Both the position numbers and the translations under genes were made by a program. Below the pieces are notes generated by a model, which saw only the letters and a list, made by a program, of their open reading frames with translations, had not been told where the DNA came from and made no database searches. 64,000 nucleotides of DNA from Phytopythium helicoides (Eukaryota; Oomycota; Peronosporomycetes; Pythiales; Pythiaceae), in contig JANFNE010000029.1 of the NCBI GenBank assembly GCA_024867545.1, forward strand, positions 310,001-374,000, read 5' to 3'. Of this stretch, positions 38,062 through 48,878 are shown in pieces (the first letter of the stretch is position 1; each line of letters opens with the position of its first letter).

Positions 38062-39789
38062 ATGCCGGCGTTAACCAGGAAAACGGAGCAGGAGCCGGTG
38101 GCTCCTGTCAAGAAAGCACGCGTTGACAACGACCACCAAGTCGGCGGAGACGAAGCTTGGGTTAAGGATTGCCTTGCTCCGGGTCTGCTGGACGAGAGCA
38201 ACGTGGCAAAGCTCGCGGATGCGTATCAAAGTGCAAAGCCATACCACCACGGGTGCATCTCGGCGCTTGTGGAGCCCGGGCTGCTGCGCAAAGTGAGGAC
38301 CGAGATCGAGCAGAACCTCGTGTTCACGCAGAAGGAGACGGACATCTACAAGGTGCTGCAGACTGGAGATCTTGCCAACATTGACGGGCTTGACAAGGAC
38401 GAAAAGTCGAGTCTTGCGAGTCTGCATCGCCTGCGGGACGCCATCTACTCCAAGACGTTCCGAAGCTTCATCTCGCGTGTCACCGGCTGCGGTGAGCTGT
38501 CAGGCTCAAAGCACGACATGTCGGTCAACAGCTATTGTCAGGGCTCGCACTTGCTCAACCACGACGACGTCATCGGTACGCGTCGCGTGAGCTTCATTCT
38601 CTACATGCCCGACCCGCAGGAATGGGATCCAAAGTGGGGTGGAGCCCTCGAGCTCTACCCTTGCACTGCCGAAGGCAACCCGGATGTCACACCTACGCTT
38701 GCCGTACCCCCGCGATGGAACCAGTTTGCGTTCTTTACGGTCATCCCAGGCTACTCGTTTCACAGCGTGCAGGAGGTTGTCGCGCCTCATGATCGCCTCT
38801 CCATTCAAGGATGGTTCCACTTCCCTCAGCCTGGTGAGCCCGGATACGTCGAGGAAGAGGGTGAGATGAAGGGAACGGGACCGGCTCGTCCCCAGCTTGA
38901 GCAACTCGAGGACGACACCCGCGATGCCGACTACCCGTTCACTCCTATCGAAGAAGCCACCACCATCGAAGGATTCAACCTATCCGACGAAGACCGAACA
39001 TACCTCGCCAAATTCATCAGCGCAGACTACCTCTCGGCCGCCAACCTCGAACAGGTCAACGAGAAGTTCGCCGAAGACTCCTCCATCCAGCTCGTCAACT
39101 TCCTCAGCAAGGAATACGCTGACTCGCTGCTCCCACTCCTCAAGACTGCAGACGAGCGTGACGGTCTCTCCGACGGCAAAGCCACGATGACCCACGGTGT
39201 CGGCGTACTTCCCGGATGGCAAGTGCAGGGATCGCCTGTGAAGCAGCGATTCATGGTGCTGACGAGCGATGCCGTGTCGGACGAGCCGGCCGAGGCGACC
39301 AAGCTGCGCGAACTGCAGTCGCTGTTCAAGTCGGACGCGTTCCACCGATGGATGTCACTTGTTGGTGGCGGACTCTCGTGCACACACGAGCGTGGTCGTG
39401 CTCGTCGGTTCCGTCCGGGTCTCGATTACACGCTCGGCACGCTGTCGACGGCGGCGAGTGTGCTGGATGTGACGTTGTCTGTGACGCCTCCGCACGATAG
39501 CTGGGAGGAGGGCGAGCGTGGCGGCTACGAGTGTTACGTGGCGAGTGACGAGCAGAACGATGATCCTGCGATTTACCGCTCTGCGTCTGGTGGCGAGGAC
39601 TCGGACACGTTGTTGGCTACGTCTGCTTCGTGGAACGTGTTGACGGTGGTGCTTCGTGATCAGGGTGTGATGCGTTTTGTGAAGTACGTGTCGGCTCTGG
39701 CGAATGGATCTCGTTGGGATGTTTCGCACGAGTTCCTGACAAAGGATGAGGAAGAGAAGGAGAACGAAGATCAGCAAATGGAAGAGTAG
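38062..39789 (+). CDS. OGFOD1/Tpa1-type prolyl 3-hydroxylase (copy B)
   Basis: 575 residues. Same architecture as copy A, with all catalytic residues kept (LLNHDDVIGTRR, FILYMPDP, GGALELYPC, YSFHSVQEV, DRLSIQGWFH). The N-terminal half differs from copy A at roughly a quarter of residues, including a variable basic start and a different linker before DDTRDADYPF; from that linker on, the two proteins are nearly identical until the last ten residues. Both copies appear functional. The ATG at 38062 follows an Inr-like element. Whether one copy has a different substrate or stage of expression cannot be read from sequence. Confidence 0.92.
   Translation: MPALTRKTEQEPVAPVKKARVDNDHQVGGDEAWVKDCLAPGLLDESNVAKLADAYQSAKPYHHGCISALVEPGLLRKVRTEIEQNLVFTQKETDIYKVLQTGDLANIDGLDKDEKSSLASLHRLRDAIYSKTFRSFISRVTGCGELSGSKHDMSVNSYCQGSHLLNHDDVIGTRRVSFILYMPDPQEWDPKWGGALELYPCTAEGNPDVTPTLAVPPRWNQFAFFTVIPGYSFHSVQEVVAPHDRLSIQGWFHFPQPGEPGYVEEEGEMKGTGPARPQLEQLEDDTRDADYPFTPIEEATTIEGFNLSDEDRTYLAKFISADYLSAANLEQVNEKFAEDSSIQLVNFLSKEYADSLLPLLKTADERDGLSDGKATMTHGVGVLPGWQVQGSPVKQRFMVLTSDAVSDEPAEATKLRELQSLFKSDAFHRWMSLVGGGLSCTHERGRARRFRPGLDYTLGTLSTAASVLDVTLSVTPPHDSWEEGERGGYECYVASDEQNDDPAIYRSASGGEDSDTLLATSASWNVLTVVLRDQGVMRFVKYVSALANGSRWDVSHEFLTKDEEEKENEDQQMEE
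38902..39761 (+). repeat. Inverted repeat arm B (gene-conversion tract)
   Basis: Partner of 36003-36862. Begins at CAACTCGAGG and ends at GAAGAGAAGGA, beyond which the coding sequences diverge at once. Confidence 0.93.
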
Positions 39790-39865
39790 CTTCTTGTCAG
39801 ATAGACTAGCTAACAGGCTGTCACTCATTGTCAAGTAATATACTTCGTGGTTGTTAGGATTCGCT

Positions 39866-42091
39866 TTATCCAAAATGAAGTTGTATGTCACCCTCTAGGA
39901 CTTGCTCAATATCGTGCACGGTCAAAAATGACAGCGCGTCGCGAACAACATACTCGCGAATCCCCTCTTGGTTCCTCTCACACTTCCCAGGGATCTCGCT
40001 GTCCACGAGCAAAATGTTTCCGTACGAGTTCGTTCCATGGACTGTTAGTCGTCGATCGGAAAATTCTCTGCTCGTCAATTGAGTATCCGTTGAAGAAGTT
40101 GTTACTCCAGTCTTTGAGTTGGCAGTGCCACTTGCAATTGCTACATCCGACACCTTGGCAACACGGAAGTTCTCAGTAAGCGCACGTGAGCTTCGCATCA
40201 GCTTCATTCGTATTGCGCGTTTACTCTGGTACCGGAACATGACAGGTTCACGAAGCAAACCACCTTGCTCGAAGATGTAGTCACCAGCTAACGAGACAAG
40301 TCCACTCGGTCCAGACTGGTACATTTGTTGAAGGAGGGTGCCTAGTGAGCAGGATGTCGTGGCAGTGCCTTCGTCGACCCGTGATGACTGGAAAGGGTCG
40401 ATTCCTAAGTCATCAAACGCTACAAAGGGGTCCCATCCAACAAAAAAATATCTTTGCTGCAACAGCTGCACGACGGAGTTGTTGGCAACGTTGCGGTACT
40501 TGGTAAGGAGCATGAAGGACCCGATCGTCCACCCAACAACGGTAAGAATGGATGTAATGACCAGATAATCACAGACCAGCTCGCTGCCGGCGAATCTTAC
40601 ATTTTTTGGTAGACCACCATAAGCTGGAACTTTGAACGGTTCCATCTTCACCATGAATGTGACGGATCCTCGTGTTAGGAGCAGCGTGTAGAGAAGAATG
40701 CATAATGCGACGCTATATAGCTTGTAGCTCATGAAGAGCGCAACACTATCGACATACCACTCAAGCTTGTGCCTCCAGTCAGGCCTCAGTATCCGAAACT
40801 TTCGAAGACTTCGAAGAAGGAGCTTCATGCCGTGTCGCTGCAATGTATGAACAAAGCACATGAACCACGAAATTCGAGTCAATGCGCCACAGGCGAAGAT
40901 AAAATTTGTGAACGTGATCTTCTTCAGCAGATACCACGAGCCATAACCAAAAATGACATATGCTTTGCGAATGTTGACAACCGCGTCCATGACACTCGCC
41001 AGGATGTAAAGCCAGTGGTTGAACCAGAAGCTCGACGCAATAAGTGAGCGGCATTTGAGGCGAACAATCGAGCTTGCGTCTTGGTTCACCACCGTCGCAA
41101 CACTCATGAACGGCAAAATCCACCGGATGAAGAGAAAATCTTTGGCAAACCGCATTTTGCTAGGGATGTACAATACTGAAGAGGACTGGATGATCGCTAT
41201 TGTGAGTCCATTGATGATGAGGATGAGAGCCGATACTCCAAAAAAGTAAGACACGAAGTCTGCAACGATGCCTTCTCCAGGTACAGCCACAACGAAAGTT
41301 GAAGCATCATCCGCGGGCTCTACTTGAAACAGAGTGTGCTTCCAATCACCTGTGCGACCAGCCGGGATAGCTTGGCAATCACTAGTCTGAAGCTCAACGT
41401 GATAGCTTCCTCCTGCCCAGTAGGCGTGCTGAAGCATCCAGTCTACTTTGAAGTCAAATTCCTCTTCTGGGCGACCGGTGCATCTCAGATATGGTGCTCC
41501 TAGCATCCCATTCTCAGCAGGAGTCGAAGCTTGAGCGATGTTATCGCTTCGTAACACATCGAAGTTGTCCAAGATGTAGTGATGGCAGCTGATCGGATCC
41601 CCGTGTAAAGCAATACAGTCGTCGACCCACCCCGGCAATAGATTGAGCACTTCGCAGTTTGGAGCCGAGATGCTGTGCGCGAACCTCGTCACGCGCCTCG
41701 TACCGGTACCCCAGAAATCGTCGTACCGGCCGATCATGAGCGATACGTTCATTGTATTTACGCGCATGCATAGACTTCGATCAGCCCCGACGGACGCTCG
41801 GTTGCGAAGTGGTCCTTGGATGAAGTGGTAGTTGGCACCGACATCCACCAGGTCAATCATCGCATCTTTCCGAATGAGGTCGCGGCGTAGGTTGTCGTAG
41901 TTGATGTCTCCGTCGAGGAACCGCGAGCGCACGTACTGATACTTCCCCGTCAAGTAGAGCACGACCGGGTTCTCTCGCAAGCCTGTGAACAGGGTGAGGA
42001 ACGTCCCCACCAGGTTGACAACCAATAGCAGCAGCCGCCGGATCGAGCGTCGTCCAGAGGTTAACACTGCTCTGCAGTCTCTCGGGGGCAT
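39866..42091 (-). CDS. Large multi-span membrane protein, orphan pair member (TM-1)
   Basis: 741 residues. Span 1 at about 17-37 (LLLLVVNLVGTFLTLF) is followed by GLRENPV and a region of about 230 residues with Cys and Trp (CMRVNTMNVS, DDFWGTGTRR, SISAPNCEVLN, GAPYLRC, YWAGGSYHVELQ), probably outside the membrane. Six or more spans follow between about 280 and 545, including FNHWLYILASVMDAVV, FIFACGALTRISWF and LVITSILTVVGW. The C-terminal part has LLQ(Q)RYFFVGWDPFVAFDDLGIDP and SLGTLLQQMYQSGPSGL, and the last 60 residues a conserved YGNILLVDSE..VRDALSFLTVHDIEQVL motif. Only its paralogue at 59123 resembles it. Divergent from pseudokinase PK-1, 461 bases apart. Function unknown; receptor or channel-like by shape only. 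Confidence 0.85.
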   Translation of the reverse strand: MPPRDCRAVLTSGRRSIRRLLLLVVNLVGTFLTLFTGLRENPVVLYLTGKYQYVRSRFLDGDINYDNLRRDLIRKDAMIDLVDVGANYHFIQGPLRNRASVGADRSLCMRVNTMNVSLMIGRYDDFWGTGTRRVTRFAHSISAPNCEVLNLLPGWVDDCIALHGDPISCHHYILDNFDVLRSDNIAQASTPAENGMLGAPYLRCTGRPEEEFDFKVDWMLQHAYWAGGSYHVELQTSDCQAIPAGRTGDWKHTLFQVEPADDASTFVVAVPGEGIVADFVSYFFGVSALILIINGLTIAIIQSSSVLYIPSKMRFAKDFLFIRWILPFMSVATVVNQDASSIVRLKCRSLIASSFWFNHWLYILASVMDAVVNIRKAYVIFGYGSWYLLKKITFTNFIFACGALTRISWFMCFVHTLQRHGMKLLLRSLRKFRILRPDWRHKLEWYVDSVALFMSYKLYSVALCILLYTLLLTRGSVTFMVKMEPFKVPAYGGLPKNVRFAGSELVCDYLVITSILTVVGWTIGSFMLLTKYRNVANNSVVQLLQQRYFFVGWDPFVAFDDLGIDPFQSSRVDEGTATTSCSLGTLLQQMYQSGPSGLVSLAGDYIFEQGGLLREPVMFRYQSKRAIRMKLMRSSRALTENFRVAKVSDVAIASGTANSKTGVTTSSTDTQLTSREFSDRRLTVHGTNSYGNILLVDSEIPGKCERNQEGIREYVVRDALSFLTVHDIEQVLEGDIQLHFG

Positions 42092-42552
42092 GGCAACTAC
42101 TCAAACGCTAGCGACCAGAGAGCTGAGTCAGCCAAACGACATGGCGAGGGATAAAACGACCGATCCGATGTCCGCTATCCGTCGGGGTGCACCGCTTCGA
42201 GGTCATGGAGCACCACGTGCGCTGGTCGAAACCTGTGCGTGACGCTTCATCAAAGAACACTCGAAGCCATTTGAAAAATCGAAACCACCAGTACACTTTG
42301 CTTCAGTAGGGCAAGTCGCGCGTTGCGCATCTTCTTGAACCTGAGACCTTGATGTCCATCTGTCTGCTCGCACGATGGACCACACGCTTATGGGAAAGTC
42401 GACTCCGACGGTGTACAGTTCTCTTCTGGCCGCTGCGGCTGCGTCTGGGTGCACTTGACTGAAAGAAGCACAAAGAGCTGCCAGTTCACGATTTGCTCGC
42501 TCACACGCACCTGGTGCTCGGTTGAGTGTCAATTGACTGCTCGTTGATCACC
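42092..42552. promoter_or_regulatory. Bidirectional promoter region of TM-1 and PK-1
   Basis: 461 bases between divergent start codons. No open frame of note and no obvious similarity to the corresponding region of the second pair (58178-59122). Confidence 0.5.
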
Positions 42553-45468
42553 ATGGGGTGTGCGAGCAGTTCTGCCTCGTCCGCGATCGTCTACAACGCC
42601 CTGCCTCAGGACGAGCAGCAGCAGCAGGAACAGCCGCGGGTTCAACATCAGCATGAGGTTATCGCTCGACCGCTGTTTTCGCACAGTGACGAGTACCCGG
42701 ACGACGAGGGGTTCTTCTGGCAGGTGCTGTGGACTGCGCCGCCTGCGCTCAACGTCGCGCTGACGTTCTCGGGTGCCGACTCGCACTATGCCAAGCGATG
42801 GGTGTACTTCAAGGAACTGACAAAGACCATCGCGCACATGCCTGGTACGCTCCGCATTTTATGTAGGCAAGCGGAGAGGATTGCGGCCGATATTGCGAAG
42901 TATGAAGGCACCAATGTGCTGCTGCAGCTCGCGCAAACTGGGTTCTATCTTGATCTGGTGTACCGCTTCGACAAGCACCTTGACGATATGATAGCTGCGT
43001 ACACCATCCCCACGCTTACAGGACTCCAAGATATGCTAGTTCAAGAGCGCAGCGCTCGAGTTGACCTCCTTCGTGCAATTCTGAACGATGACAGCAGGAT
43101 GAGAGCGGCGGTTTGCGACGAAGAGATTGCGTTTGAGCTCTTGACGCTTATCAAGTACAACTGCGAAAAGTTTGCCACCCGCCTCAACGAGGACGAGATG
43201 CTACTCCTGATCGACGCATACGCAAAGATCGTTGCAATCTCCGGTATGACGCTGGTGGAGCTACCGCAATGGTTCTGCCCAACCGACGAGCAACTCGCGC
43301 ACTACAACGTTCGAAGGAATGATCGAGGAGAGCCGCTTTGCAACACTGCAGTTCTTCGAGAAGAGTCGTTTGAGTTGATGCTAAGGCGGACGGATATGGT
43401 GTTTCGGCTGAGTCGAGAGCACGACATCAACATGATCGCGGCTTCACATGTTGGTGAGCACGCATACCTCCATGAACCAGTGTTTTCGGAAGGCAGCCTC
43501 GCCATGTTACGACTAGAGAAAGCTCCAAGATGGATGTACCTTTGGCAAATTGCTCAAGCTATCGAGTCACTTCATGACCGTGGCTTAGTGATCGGGCGAT
43601 TCTCGTGGTATCACGTCGACTTGACCGCTCCTGGACGCCAACTGATGCTTAGAAGTCTTCGTTATTGTATCCCAGTCCCTGGACCTAATCCAACGCAGCG
43701 AGAACTCCTCATTGCAGATGGTTTGAAACTGCTGTCAGCTTCCGAGGCTCCTTCTGCTGCCTGGGATGTGTACTGCTTCGGACTTTGCGTGTTTGAGCTT
43801 CTTCGTGCCGCTCATTTCCCACCCGATACTTTTGGATCGCCGTCGATCGAGTACGGGAGACCTCTGCCGTATCGACCTTCCTTCGTCAAAGACTCCGAGT
43901 GGAAGCTTATTGCTGACATGTGCGCACCAAATGCCATCGACCGACCCGCAATGCAAACTGTCATTCGAAGCCTTCACAGCCTAATGATAGACGAAGACAG
44001 GGAACTATCGTCACCGTCACGGGTGCTGCCAACTCTTGCGAACGTGGATAAAGTTGACTGCGCACCATTTGTTGATCCGATCTCACAGATCCTGAACACA
44101 ACTGCCTCGTTCATCAATTCCCAGATCCCAGCGGTAATCAATCGGCACCGTATAAACGTGCATTTGTTCACTCGCTATCTGGACCTGTACGAGCACGTCA
44201 AACCATCTGGTTCAATATTGAAGCGTGCGGGGGATCGCTTGAGCCAGTTGATCCCGGACTTGTATGGATTGATGCAGAGCTGCACAGACCCCGATTCGAG
44301 CGTCATTACCAACTTTGTGGTGTTTTTCGCTCAGAAAGAGCAGTATCTCGACCTACACCGCGGTCTAGATATCTGCCTTGCCGAGTTTGGAGTGCCTCAA
44401 ACTGATCCGCTGTGGAACTGGAGGGCTGAGTGGGAACAAAGGTTTGAGGAGTACTACAACGTGATTTTTAACCAGCTCGAGCAAAAGTGGCCGGCCATTG
44501 CGACTGAATTAGCTCGAAGCGCCAACGAAGACGTCGAAGGTGCCAAAGAAGTCATATCGACCAATTTGGCAGTTCTGCAATTCGAGTTGACAAAGCGGCA
44601 GCATCGGTATCGGGGTCGTGATTTGGAACTCATGGAGAAAGCCGCCACATTCTTTTCCGACCTCGCGGCATCCAAGTCGATCAAGGATATGGTTATTCGT
44701 CATGAATGGTTCATTCCAGCGTACGAGCTGGTATCTGCTCCTGCAGTATTCGCTGGCCATTCCAACCAAATTTTGCGAGGAAAGTGGCGTGGACGACCGG
44801 TTCTAGTGAGCATGTCATTGGAAGACGTAGCGAACGAAGTGGTGGAGCAATACATCGAGCAGATGTATGTGGTGAAGCACCCGAACGTACGGAGAATTAT
44901 TGGAGGGTGCGATTCAAGCAAGCAAGGGCGCTACGTAGTTCAGAGCTCGCACACAAAGGTGCTGGCGGATTTAACACAAGGTAAGGACGAGCCTTTCCAG
45001 TGGAAGTATCTTCTAGATATCGCACAGGGAATTTCGGCCTTACACGACGCAGGGATTGCTGTTGGTACGCTTTCCGCTAGCAACGTCGGGATTTCTGACT
45101 TGGGAGAGGCACAAGTTACAACCGTTACTGGCACGAAAGCACGCTGGGCTGCTCCCGAACTGCTCGAGGGCAAGGCAATGACCGTTTTCTCAGATACCTT
45201 CGCTCTTGGCATGCTGATTCTCGAGGTCCTGAGTGGAGACGTGCCGTGGGGCTCAAATGTGACTGAAGAATTCGTCAAGAGCCAAGTCCGACTGGGAAAG
45301 CTGCCGCCAATGCCAACAAACTTGATCAAGGACGACTGGGCACTCATCCGACGTTTGTGCGCCAGGGAGCCTGCGAAACGAGTGGGATTGGCTGTCGCCA
45401 TCGCAGCCGCTATCAACGCCGAGCGGAATACAACATACACGATCGAGTCTAGCGCCCCTGCTGGCTGA
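42553..45468 (+). CDS. Lipid-anchored double pseudokinase (PK-1)
   Basis: 971 residues from ATG 42553, whose product starts MGCASSS, a myristoylation plus palmitoylation signal. A helical domain (about 100-240: LLQLAQTGFYLDLVYRF, LLTLIKYNCEKFATRL, LPQWFCP) is followed by a first kinase-like domain (about 260-480) with VIGRFSWYHV in place of the catalytic loop and no DFG. A second helical region leads to FIPAYEL and a second kinase-like domain (about 720-960): the VAIK lysine is lost (VLVSMSL), the catalytic loop is VGTLSASNV without Asp, DFG is lost, but RWAAPELLEG, the DTFALGMLILEVLSGDVPWG helix F/G and a final Arg remain. Both domains should be inactive scaffolds with a TKL-like look. Paralogue of PK-2. 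Confidence 0.87.
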   Translation: MGCASSSASSAIVYNALPQDEQQQQEQPRVQHQHEVIARPLFSHSDEYPDDEGFFWQVLWTAPPALNVALTFSGADSHYAKRWVYFKELTKTIAHMPGTLRILCRQAERIAADIAKYEGTNVLLQLAQTGFYLDLVYRFDKHLDDMIAAYTIPTLTGLQDMLVQERSARVDLLRAILNDDSRMRAAVCDEEIAFELLTLIKYNCEKFATRLNEDEMLLLIDAYAKIVAISGMTLVELPQWFCPTDEQLAHYNVRRNDRGEPLCNTAVLREESFELMLRRTDMVFRLSREHDINMIAASHVGEHAYLHEPVFSEGSLAMLRLEKAPRWMYLWQIAQAIESLHDRGLVIGRFSWYHVDLTAPGRQLMLRSLRYCIPVPGPNPTQRELLIADGLKLLSASEAPSAAWDVYCFGLCVFELLRAAHFPPDTFGSPSIEYGRPLPYRPSFVKDSEWKLIADMCAPNAIDRPAMQTVIRSLHSLMIDEDRELSSPSRVLPTLANVDKVDCAPFVDPISQILNTTASFINSQIPAVINRHRINVHLFTRYLDLYEHVKPSGSILKRAGDRLSQLIPDLYGLMQSCTDPDSSVITNFVVFFAQKEQYLDLHRGLDICLAEFGVPQTDPLWNWRAEWEQRFEEYYNVIFNQLEQKWPAIATELARSANEDVEGAKEVISTNLAVLQFELTKRQHRYRGRDLELMEKAATFFSDLAASKSIKDMVIRHEWFIPAYELVSAPAVFAGHSNQILRGKWRGRPVLVSMSLEDVANEVVEQYIEQMYVVKHPNVRRIIGGCDSSKQGRYVVQSSHTKVLADLTQGKDEPFQWKYLLDIAQGISALHDAGIAVGTLSASNVGISDLGEAQVTTVTGTKARWAAPELLEGKAMTVFSDTFALGMLILEVLSGDVPWGSNVTEEFVKSQVRLGKLPPMPTNLIKDDWALIRRLCAREPAKRVGLAVAIAAAINAERNTTYTIESSAPAG

Positions 45469-48400
45469 GTTGCGTGCGACTCATTGACGGACGTTGAAGT
45501 TGTCATCGGGTTCGATTGATTTCTCGGGAAATGACAGGTCGGCTTCAACCTGGCTTTCTCACCGCTGAACACGAACTTGCGTGTCCACATGAGCTCGAGC
45601 GTTGGGTCCGAAATCACACACGCCGCAGAGTAGCACGGAGCTAACGGCGAGACATGACTGACGGCAGTCAGAGTGGCACCACCACCACTCGTGCTGTCCA
45701 TTCACTGGCGAGCTCGCCGTGACATTGCGGCCCTTGACAGTGCGTGTGCCTCTTTGCCGGTGGGTGAGTCGGAGCAATCATCGATTGGACCAGCACCGCC
45801 GTTGACGTGTGACCCCACTTGTCTTGCGTGCGCGACCCTCAAAGAGGTGAAACGTTGCCCATGGCCGATTCCTCCGGCGTCTGACCTCCAATGGACCTTG
45901 TGACGCAAGCGTCGAGTCCCACCGACTCACTCGTCGTCGTCTTGGTACACCGAACCAAGCAGAAAACACCTGCAGTACAGTCGTTTCCGCGCAAGAGAGT
46001 GCGTCGGATGAGACTGTCTTGGCATGTGTTGCTGCATCGGCCGGACGACAAGTGAAGCCTCGACAGCCATTCGCTTGGCGATGAGCCGTCTGAAGTGGAC
46101 CGGCCTGTTCCCCAGCCAGACGGGTCTTCATCAGATCTTTGGCATCACAAATACCTTGAGTCGACGAACTGACGCAGCGACTCGAATGATTAGGAGACGC
46201 GAGTGCGTACGTGTAGCATGCATCACAACGCAGACGCCACGGACTGAATACAACTGTAGCGGCGACAACGCTCGCGCCGATGAGCATCTGGGTCCGCGAG
46301 CCTCCCCCCATTCGATGGTTCTCAAGCACGCACGCTCCATGGTGGTCCCCACGAACACATGAATGCATGTTGACACGTTCGAATTCGCTTGACCAGCCCT
46401 TGTAGCGATGCGTTCTGAATGCCACGCACGTGTTGCAGCGTCGCAACTCGCGCCTTGCTACCTTCGGCCTGATGATGGTGAGCCCTTGCATGAATGCGTG
46501 ATGTATAAATCCTGTGGTTTGTTAGAGGGGGTGTAAACGAGGACACCGGGGCGATCACTGATCGAGCAGCTCTAGTTGCTCGAGTTCTTTGCCCGCCACG
46601 CCACTCAATGGCAATCCTCGTCACATCCCTCGCTCGTTTGGTCCGACGCTCCTCTTCAGCTCTTCAAAAACGTCATCTGAGCATCCCACAGTGCTCTCAT
46701 GCCAAATGATGAGTGGTCCGAAATCCCTGTTCTGAATTTCCCATACAAACCTTTATACAAAACTCTGAATCGCTTGACTTGGAAAATTGAGATCGTCCTG
46801 CACTAGAACCAGTTGAAGTCTTTGCTTTCTCGCTTAACTTTGCGACTGCAGCGCTTCAATAGAGCTCAAACGACATGCTCAGCGACCAGCAAGGAAGAGG
46901 AGCGTGCTGGAAGCGTTCTCTGCTGGCCACTGATGCTAAGGTCCGCCCCTCACGCCGTTTCATGCGCTGCCCACTTGCATTTTTGAAACGGAGGCGTTGC
47001 AGTCGCATTCCCGATGGGTTTGGTGCTTCACGATGTCAAGAAGCTCAGAAATCAGTTCAAGCTATGAACTGGAACCAGGAGCACAATCAAGTACCATGGA
47101 AATGAGCGGCGCCGATGCGCTGATCGATCACTCCGTCCGAGACATGGACTTGCGTGAGTTGAAGTCTCGCCATCGCCTCCACGACGTTTCGTGCGCAATT
47201 GCTGACCCCTTCAAGGCCCAACGCTTTCCGTAGGCGTCCGACTGGCACCAAAGTGCCCCCAGACAGCGAGCGGCCTCACACGCGAAGGAATTGGTAGCTC
47301 AAGCAGCGACCTCAAAATGCAGGGTTAGATTTTGAAGGAGAAGGAAATTGCCTCCACATTTTTGAGTCTTCATATGCTCCCCAAAGCAGAGAAATTCGCA
47401 TCGAGCCTGTCAACGATGTGCGGCGGGGCAGTGCATCGCGTCAAACCTTCACCTTATGGTGATCTGTCAACGCTACGGCGTGTAGTGCATATGTTTAACG
47501 TCTCTGCCGCGAGCGCGAACTCACGGGCACAACATGTCGGCAAGGTGCTTCACATGTTCTTGCTGCCGTCAACTAGCAAGCATGTGCGGCATGTTTGATG
47601 GCACGGGCACGGCAACTCGAGACATGTCTTGGCACTGGGTGACGCACAAAATTCACCAAACTCTCCTCCTAGTAGATTTGAGCACGAAAGTTTTCAAAAC
47701 TTTGGATGTCTGTCAAAGACGCCGCAAAAAATGAACCAGCCGGAATAACGCAAGCGGAATTGGCTTCCAAGCCCATGAAATGGACATGGGTACACTCATA
47801 GAATCCGGTCGCGCGCTTGTGGGCAAAGCGAAGGGTGACGCGTTCTGCGCATGCCAAATGGTTTGCCGGCAGACGGAAACGCGTCTAGTTGTCACCGGCT
47901 TCGAGCTCGGGCTATCGATCTATTTAGCGAAGGCTATGGCTGGCATGAGCCGGTTTGCAATCCTTCCAAGTCGTTGACTTGAGCGGAATGCAGGTTCAGC
48001 GACTGCGAGCGTGCGATCCCACAATGCTCAGACTCGAGTCATGCTTTCGACGCACTCTGGTGACTCAAACTAGCGCTTTTACCCGGCCCCGCTCTGAAAA
48101 CCGGAAGTGAATCACTCAAACACCTGACTGCTGCTGACACCAAGCAGGCTCCATGTGTGAGGAGCATCCACCGCATCTCGGCTGCGGGAAGCGCTCCAGC
48201 TTAGACGCATGTATATCCACAGTAGAAGCCGAGCTCGTGGCAAACAGCTCCGGCTATCAACAGACCGCCGTGACACCATACCAGCGCCGTATCATTCTCT
48301 CAATCTGGTCATCTCGGCCGGCTCGCTCGCAGTTGTTTCATTGTGAATTTCAGCCACATACTTTCCGCAAGTCAGCTCCCGCTCCCGCTCGAAAGAATGC

Positions 48401-48878
48401 TCCATCAAAACATACAATTTTATATTTTAATAATTTACAAGTTGCGAACCGACTTCAACTATCTCACAATTAGAATACTTAGCTGAATACTTACACCTTT
48501 CAGAACGCATAAAATGATAATACGGCGCCGTGTAGCTCCTCGGTCGCCGGCTCGCCAGCAGCTCCTGCCACGCGCGACCTGTCCGTGCGCGCTGGCGTTT
48601 CTCGCGCCGTCACTCGATTGCAACCGGCGCCAGTTGGTCGGCATGCGCCCGTCCTCTTGGCGCGTGCGCCAGCCAGCGAGCTCGGCTCCACGCCGAGCTG
48701 CAGTGCCACAGTGCCGAGCGGCGACATGCCAGGAGCTAACCACCCGCCGGCGCCGCGAACGTAAAAAGACGGCGGCGCTTGTCAGCCTGGCAGTGTTGGC
48801 TCATTCGCGATTTCGCCTTCTGCTACGCAGCTCCCTGCTTCTACTGCTCAAGCTCTCCGCCTCACCACGCTAGCCATC
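45469..48878. other. Gene-poor region, 3.4 kb
   Basis: No recognisable gene. Open frames up to 237 codons (45778-46491, minus) have no motifs and overlap others. Base composition is lower in GC than the flanking genes; an AT-rich patch lies at about 48410-48480. The last 80 bases carry the PX gene promoter. Confidence 0.5.
48799..48817 (+). promoter_or_regulatory. Oomycete Inr+FPR core promoter of the PX gene
   Basis: GCTCATTCGCGATTTCGCC fits the oomycete initiator joined to its flanking promoter region (GCTCATTYYNCAWTTT) with two mismatches. It lies 62-80 bases before the ATG at 48879, the usual distance. Confidence 0.7.

Noticed and set aside
35969..39789. Inverted OGFOD1 copies as a mere assembly artefact
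   Set aside because: The 5' halves and termini are genuinely different, so two genes exist; only the identical arms need long-read confirmation.
45778..46491. 237-codon minus-strand frame in the gene-poor region
   Set aside because: No motif, no promoter-like start, overlaps other frames; composition is that of non-coding DNA.
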